NCBI RefSeq assembly: GCF_000725805.1
Contig: NZ_JOFT01000046.1
Location: forward strand, 1 to 64,000
DNA length: 64,000 nucleotides
Direction of reading: 5' to 3'
From: Streptomyces xanthophaeus
Lineage (GTDB): Bacteria > Actinomycetota > Actinomycetes > Streptomycetales > Streptomycetaceae
Shown here piece by piece: positions 59,634 to 64,000 of this stretch; position 1 is the first letter of the stretch, and each line of letters starts with the position of its first letter. The position numbers and the translations under genes are program-made. The notes below the pieces were generated by a model that made no database searches, had not been told where the DNA came from, and saw nothing but the letters and a program-made list of their open reading frames with translations.

Positions 59634-60890
59634 GTGGACGCGCCTGCCATCACCGACCTGCCCGTCGTCGTCATCGGGGCCGGACCCGCCGGACTCGCGG
59701 CCGCCGCCCACCTCGTCGACCGCGGCATCGACCCCCTCGTCCTGGAAGCCGGCCCCGCCGCCGGATCAGCAGTCCGGGAGTGGTCGCACGTCCGGCTGTT
59801 CTCCACCTGGGGAGAGGTCGTCGACCCGGCTGCCGAAAAGCTCCTCGCCCCCACCGGCTGGGTCAGGCCCGACCCGGCCGCGTACCCGTCCGGCGGGGAC
59901 TGGGCGGAGCGCTACCTCCAGCCCCTCGCCGATGTCCTCGGCGAGCGGGTCCGCTACCAGGCGACGGTCACCGGCGTCTCCCGCACCGGCCGGGACCGCA
60001 TCGTCGACGCCGGCCGCGACGCCCAGCCCTTCGTCGTCCACTACGAGACCGGCGAAGGGCGCGAGCAGCGGGTCCTCGCGCGGGCCGTCATCGATGCCTC
60101 CGGTACCTGGTCCACGCCCGGCCCGGCCGGGGGAAGCGGTCTGCCCGCCCTCGGCGAGAAGGCGGCCCGGGACCGGATCTCCTACCGCGTCCCCGACCTG
60201 AAGGACCCGGCCGTCCGGGCCCGGTACGCAGGCAAGCGCACCGCCGTGATCGGCTCGGGCGCGTCGGCCTTCACGGCCCTGGCGTACCTCGCCGACCTCG
60301 CCGGGAACGAGGAGGACGGCGTGGGAACGCGCGCGGTGTGGATCCTGCGCCGCGGGATCTCCGGCTCCACCTTCGGCGGCGGCGAAGCCGACCAGCTCCC
60401 CGCCCGCGGCGCCCTCGGCCTCGCCGCGAAGGCCGCCGTCGACCGCGGATACGCGGACGCCGTCACCGGCTTCCGCACCGACGCCGTCGAGCGCGCCGGC
60501 GACGGCCGCCTCGTCCTCGTCGGGGAGGACGGCCGCCGTCTGGACCCCGTCGACGAGGTCATCGTCCTCACCGGCTTCCGCCCCGACCTGACCTTCCTCG
60601 ACGAACTCCGCCTCGGCCTCGACGAGCGCCTGCAGGCGCCGGTCGAGCTGGCCCCGCTGATCGACCCCAATCAGCACTCGTGCGGCACCGTCTACCCGCA
60701 CGGCGTGGGCGAGCTCTCCCACCCGGAGAAGGACGTCTACCTCGTCGGCATGAAGTCCTACGGCCGCGCCCCGACCTTCCTGGCCATGTTCGACCAGCCC
60801 GAGGCCGCCGAGGAGACCGGTGGCGGCTGCTGCGCGGCCCCGGCCACCCTCACCATCGGCGCCCCCGCCCCTGTCTCGGGAGGCTGCTGA
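59634..60890 (+). CDS. ArsO-like flavin-containing monooxygenase
   Basis: 418 aa from GTG at 59634 with AAGGAG upstream. FAD-binding VVIGAGPAGLAAAAHL (near residue 10) and NAD(P)-binding AVIGSGASAFTAL (about residue 200) frame a monooxygenase/thioredoxin-reductase-like fold, with LTGFRPD near the end. The C-terminus is Cys-rich (GGGCCAAP and GGC). Flavoproteins of this type (ArsO) occur in Streptomyces ars clusters; their reaction on arsenicals is not settled. It is under the triple ArsR operator. Confidence 0.78.
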   Translation: MDAPAITDLPVVVIGAGPAGLAAAAHLVDRGIDPLVLEAGPAAGSAVREWSHVRLFSTWGEVVDPAAEKLLAPTGWVRPDPAAYPSGGDWAERYLQPLADVLGERVRYQATVTGVSRTGRDRIVDAGRDAQPFVVHYETGEGREQRVLARAVIDASGTWSTPGPAGGSGLPALGEKAARDRISYRVPDLKDPAVRARYAGKRTAVIGSGASAFTALAYLADLAGNEEDGVGTRAVWILRRGISGSTFGGGEADQLPARGALGLAAKAAVDRGYADAVTGFRTDAVERAGDGRLVLVGEDGRRLDPVDEVIVLTGFRPDLTFLDELRLGLDERLQAPVELAPLIDPNQHSCGTVYPHGVGELSHPEKDVYLVGMKSYGRAPTFLAMFDQPEAAEETGGGCCAAPATLTIGAPAPVSGGC

Positions 60891-60905
60891 CTCCGGTGAC
60901 CGAGG

Positions 60906-62270
60906 TCAGTCCGCGGTGCCCTCCAGGGCGCTGTCGGGGATCCAGGAGCCGTGGAGTCCGGCGCTCACGCGGTGGGGCAGGTGGACGGTGGCGATGCGGT
61001 CGAGGCCGCAGGCGTCGAGGACCAGCAGCTGGGAGGAGTCCTGCTTGAGGTCGGAGACGAGGGTCAGGAGGTAGCCGTCGTCCTCGCCCCGGGCCCCGGC
61101 CGCGGGGACGAAGAGCGCTTCACCGGGCATGCGGGCGTCGCCTACTCGGTGGATGCGGCGGGCGCCGGTGGTGCGGTCGTACTTGACGACGCCGTAGCCG
61201 CCGAAGCCCTTCTCGTCGGGGAAGGAAATGGCGTACTGGTAGCGGTTCTCGCTGCCCAGGTACTCCTCGTTGAGGGTGGGGAACTCCACCGCGAGGTCGT
61301 CGATGATCTGCTCGTCGACGGCGCCGGAGACCATGTCGACCACCCAGCGGCGCGTGTAGGAACGGGACACCGGCTCGGTACCCCGCCCGGGGGAGCCGGT
61401 CCACCAGTTCCAGGACAGCCGGAACCCCTCGCGGTCCACGGTGGGGCCTTCCAGGACGATGCGGCCCTGACCGTCCTCGTAGGCGTTGGCGACGTGCAGC
61501 ATGTTGCCCGGCTCGATGGAGAACCAGCGGGTGCGGCGGGCGCCGTCGGCGCCGCGCGGCATGATGCCGATGCGCGACAGCTGCTGGTCGCTCCAGCCGT
61601 AGGGGATGCCGGAGTGCTCGGCCGGGTCGAAGGTGACGTTGCCCTCGACGAAGACCACGTGGCGGCGGGTGAGGGCGAAGTCGTGCTTGAGGGAGGCGGT
61701 CGCTCCCGGGACCTCGGCGCTGTCGACGATCTCACCCTTGGCGTCGGCGACGTAGTACGTCAGGAACGGCGGGAACGGCGAGGAACCGAAGAAGTGCAGT
61801 TCCCCCGTCTGCGGGTCCTCCTTGGGGTGCGCGGTCATCGCCGTGCGCAGCTTGCCGCGGAAGTCGTGGGCTCCGACCGTCTCCAGTTCCGGGGTGAGCT
61901 CGAAGGGGAGGTTCGCCTCGCACAGGGCGAACAGGCGTCCGGCGTGCTCGATGACGTGGGTGCCCGCGGTGCTGGCCGTCAGGTCGGGGCCCTCCTCCGT
62001 CATGTACGGGGCGCCGTCCAGCGCGGGTGTGTGCACCCAGCGGTTGCGGTACCACTCCGCCCGGCCTTCGCGCAGCCGGATCCCGTGGACCATGCCGCTG
62101 CCCTTGAACCAGTGCGTCGGGGTGACCCCGGGCTTGGGGTTGTGGCCGTTGCGGAGCAGGCGCCCGGTCAGCTCCGGGGGCAGCGTGCCCTCGACGGTGA
62201 GGCCGGTGGCGGTGATCTCGTCGGCGACGGGCGTGAAGTGACCGTTCAGGTAAGGCTTGTCGGCAGTCAC
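60906..62270 (-). CDS. Carotenoid/apocarotenoid cleavage oxygenase
   Basis: 454 aa from GTG at 62268-62270 with AGAGG upstream. The four iron-binding histidines appear in order in TAHPKEDP, LKHDFALT, NMLHVANAY and GLHGSW, and the N-terminal RNGHNPKP is typical of the retinal pigment epithelium membrane-protein family. Such enzymes cleave double bonds of carotenoids or of stilbene/lignin-type phenylpropenes. It overlaps the upstream exporter gene (GTGA), so both are made together; the exporter may move the substrate or product. Confidence 0.88.
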   Translation of the reverse strand: MTADKPYLNGHFTPVADEITATGLTVEGTLPPELTGRLLRNGHNPKPGVTPTHWFKGSGMVHGIRLREGRAEWYRNRWVHTPALDGAPYMTEEGPDLTASTAGTHVIEHAGRLFALCEANLPFELTPELETVGAHDFRGKLRTAMTAHPKEDPQTGELHFFGSSPFPPFLTYYVADAKGEIVDSAEVPGATASLKHDFALTRRHVVFVEGNVTFDPAEHSGIPYGWSDQQLSRIGIMPRGADGARRTRWFSIEPGNMLHVANAYEDGQGRIVLEGPTVDREGFRLSWNWWTGSPGRGTEPVSRSYTRRWVVDMVSGAVDEQIIDDLAVEFPTLNEEYLGSENRYQYAISFPDEKGFGGYGVVKYDRTTGARRIHRVGDARMPGEALFVPAAGARGEDDGYLLTLVSDLKQDSSQLLVLDACGLDRIATVHLPHRVSAGLHGSWIPDSALEGTAD

Positions 62271-63787
62271 GGCAGGAACCTCTTCCGGTGGATGTGCGGA
62301 TGCGTCAGGCGGGTCAAGGGGGGCGCGGTGCGCGGGTCGGTGCGGCGGGCGAGGGAGAGTGCCAGGAGGGCGGTGGCGGCCAGGACCGCGGCCGAGACGG
62401 TGAAGGCGGCGCGGTAGCCGGCCGTGAGCGCCTCCAGGTGCGGCTGGTGGACGGCGGCGTGCGAGGTGACGGAACCGGCCAGGGTCGCGAGCGCGGCGAG
62501 GCCGATCGCACCTCCGACCTGACGGGTGGTGTTCACCAGGCCGCCGGCCAGCCCCGCGTCCTGCGGCGGGACCTCGTCCACGGCGAGCGCGGTGAGCTGG
62601 ACGAAGGCGATGCTCAGCCCCAGGCCGACCAGGACGCTGGGGCCGAGGACGTCCGTGGCGTAGCTGCCGTGGGCACTGACGCGCGACAGCCACAGCAGGC
62701 CCACGGCCTCGGTGAACAGGGCCGTGGTCAAGGTCGTGGTGGCGCCGATGCGCCGGGAGATGCGGGACGCCACGGCCGCCCCGAGCATGTTGGCCGCGGC
62801 GAGCGGGAGTTGACCGGCTCCGGTGACCAGGGGATCGGCGCCGAGGACCTGTTGCTGGTAGAGGGGCAGGAAGAAGAACAGGGCGATCCACACGGACCCC
62901 AGCAGCGCCATCAGCAGGTTGCCCGCGGCGACCCGGCCGGTGGTGAACAGGCGCGGCGGCAGCAGCGGGTCCGGCCGCCGGAGCTCGATGGCGGCGAAGG
63001 CCGCGAGCAGCGCGGCGGCTCCGACGAGCGAGCCCAGGACCCGTCCGTCCGTCCAGCCGGCGCCGCGTGCGGTGGTCAGGCCCCAGACCAGGCAGGTCAG
63101 GGCGACGGTGACGACGGAGGTGCCCAGCAGGTCGAACCGCCCGGTGATCCGGACGGCCGTCCGTGGCACGAGCACCACCACGGCGGTCAGGACCAGTGCC
63201 GTCCCGGACGCCACGGAATGGAAGATCCAGGGCCAGCCCCACGCCTGCGTCAGGACGCCGCCCAGCAGGACGCCGCCCGCCCCTCCCGCTCCGGAGACCG
63301 CACCCCACACCCCCAGCACCCTGCCCCGCCCGGGCCCGGGCGGGTACAGGTCCATCGCCAGGGCGAGCGCGGCCGGGGCGATGGCCGCGGCGCCGAGGCC
63401 CTGAGCGGCCCGCGCCGCGATCAGCACGCTCGCGGAAGCCGCCAGGCCCGCTGTCAGCGAGGCCGCGGCGAACACCCCGAGACCGAGGAGCAGGACCCGG
63501 CGGCGCCCGAGGAGATCGGCCGCCCGGCCGCCGGCCAGGAGCAGCGCCCCGAACGCCAGGCCGTAGGCGTTGACCACCCAGGTGGTGCCTCCGTCGGACA
63601 GGCCCACCCCGGCGCCGATCTGCGGGAGCGCCACGTTCACGATCGACGTGGCGAGCATGACCGTGAACTGCGCTGCGGCGAGCGCCGCGAGCGCGGCTCC
63701 CGGCCTGGTCCGCCGCCCGGCAGGGGCCGCAAGAGGCGGCTCGGGTGCGGGCGGTGCCGGGCCCGTCCGTGTGTGGGGGAGGTTCAT
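62267..63787 (-). CDS. DHA2-type MFS drug/metabolite exporter
   Basis: 506 aa with about 14 transmembrane segments. Motifs are LPQIGAGVGLS, WVVNAYGLAFGALLLAGGRAADLLGRRRVLLLG (in parts) and the antiporter motif C-like GGVLLGG. No strong ribosome binding site precedes the ATG at 63785-63787. A GGACTGTCCAGTCC palindrome with tandem repeats lies just upstream, typical of a regulator site for exporter control. Translationally coupled to the carotenoid oxygenase gene. Confidence 0.88.
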   Translation of the reverse strand: MNLPHTRTGPAPPAPEPPLAAPAGRRTRPGAALAALAAAQFTVMLATSIVNVALPQIGAGVGLSDGGTTWVVNAYGLAFGALLLAGGRAADLLGRRRVLLLGLGVFAAASLTAGLAASASVLIAARAAQGLGAAAIAPAALALAMDLYPPGPGRGRVLGVWGAVSGAGGAGGVLLGGVLTQAWGWPWIFHSVASGTALVLTAVVVLVPRTAVRITGRFDLLGTSVVTVALTCLVWGLTTARGAGWTDGRVLGSLVGAAALLAAFAAIELRRPDPLLPPRLFTTGRVAAGNLLMALLGSVWIALFFFLPLYQQQVLGADPLVTGAGQLPLAAANMLGAAVASRISRRIGATTTLTTALFTEAVGLLWLSRVSAHGSYATDVLGPSVLVGLGLSIAFVQLTALAVDEVPPQDAGLAGGLVNTTRQVGGAIGLAALATLAGSVTSHAAVHQPHLEALTAGYRAAFTVSAAVLAATALLALSLARRTDPRTAPPLTRLTHPHIHRKRFLP

Positions 63788-63840
63788 GGCGCACAGACTC
63801 GTGCGGGACGGTGTCCACTCTCCAGGCCGGAGACGGGCCG

Positions 63841-63869
63841 GGACTGTCCAGTCCTGTCCAGTCCTGTCC
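63841..63869 (-). promoter_or_regulatory. Palindrome and tandem repeats upstream of the exporter
   Basis: GGACTGTCCAGTCC (63841-63854) is a perfect palindrome with 5-base arms; the 10-base unit CTGTCCAGTC repeats at 63844 and 63854 and partially at 63864. This looks like a multi-copy operator for a regulator of the exporter/oxygenase operon. Confidence 0.55.
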
Positions 63870-63961
63870 GCCCCCGTCCACCGGCCGGGCCCGCCGCCTT
63901 GCCTGGCCGGCCCCCGGACCCCCGGGCCCGGAACTCGGCGCGCCGCACGGCAGGGCTGGGG

Positions 63962-64000
63962 CTACGGAGTCCCCGGCGGGCCGTGCAGTTCCTGCTGCCA
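63962..64000 (-). CDS. Possible C-terminal end of a gene entering from the right edge
   Basis: On the minus strand the last bases read WQQELHGPPGTP followed by TAG at 63962-63964. The codons show the third-position GC bias of coding sequence, but 12 residues are too few to name a product. Confidence 0.25.
   Translation of the reverse strand, partial: WQQELHGPPGTP

Noticed and set aside
60906..63881. A 991-residue open frame joining exporter and carotenoid oxygenase
   Set aside because: The first half is an out-of-frame reading of the MFS gene; the two real genes overlap by only four bases.

Overview
The window is high-GC actinobacterial DNA that reads as Streptomyces chromosome. The signs are strong GC bias at third codon positions, GTG and TTG starts with GGAGG-type ribosome binding sites, a SARP regulator, SpoIIE-type phosphatases fused to anti-sigma-like kinase domains, Tat-exported enzymes, an LAxTG (sortase E type) wall protein and Cys-containing sulfur leader peptides. 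I see no rRNA, tRNA, CRISPR array or intact transposase. The content (secreted hydrolases, catabolic operons, regulators, metal resistance) is typical of accessory regions.

Layout. (1) 1-3.7 kb is a sulfur-acquisition block: a sulfonate-type binding lipoprotein running off the left edge, its leader peptide, a cysteine-free Rrf2 regulator, an SfnB-like acyl-CoA dehydrogenase with its own coupled mini-ORF, and an orphan leader peptide next to a transposon end. A 17-bp imperfect palindrome recurs at all three promoters. (2) 3.7-7.9 kb holds an FHA protein, a Ser/Thr kinase and an Imm49-family protein. (3) 8.4-15 kb holds three secreted proteins that share a seven-repeat PLL-like propeller but carry different N-terminal modules (GH43/32-like, M23 peptidase, lysozyme-like), plus a small CTAG-flanked MITE. 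(4) 15-20 kb has a secreted cutinase-like enzyme, a LuxR-HTH/SARP fusion, a GAF/SpoIIE/HATPase protein and a methyltransferase. (5) 20-24.6 kb has an esterase divergent from an MBL-fold hydrolase, LysR and tartrate-dehydrogenase-like set. (6) 24.7-28.9 kb has a GH3 enzyme, a LacI regulator and a PAP2 phosphatase with perfect TTACACGTGTAA palindromes; a further copy lies at 53.97 kb.

(7) 29-38.6 kb is a complete aromatic-acid operon: aryl-CoA ligase, hotdog thioesterase, salicylyl-CoA 5-hydroxylase-type fusion flavoprotein, nitrilase, gentisate dioxygenase, FAH-family hydrolase, maleate isomerase, then a PaaX-family regulator. It fits salicylate (or anthranilate) to gentisate, maleylpyruvate, maleate and fumarate without a thiol-dependent isomerase. 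(8) 38.6-46 kb holds a large LuxR (LAL) regulator, a PET-hydrolase-type cutinase, an LAxTG-anchored surface protein and a Tat-exported carboxylesterase. (9) 46.3-54 kb holds a five-gene branched-chain amino acid type ABC importer facing an M20 peptidase/esterase operon. (10) 54-56.6 kb holds a second multidomain SpoIIE phosphatase. (11) 56.6-60.9 kb is an arsenic cluster (ArsC, two ArsR, aquaglyceroporin, ArsN-like acetyltransferase, ArsO-like flavoprotein) with three copies of one operator. (12) 60.9-64 kb is a carotenoid oxygenase translationally coupled to a DHA2 exporter.

All calls come from reading sequence and translations. No database search was run, so family names rest on recognised motifs.
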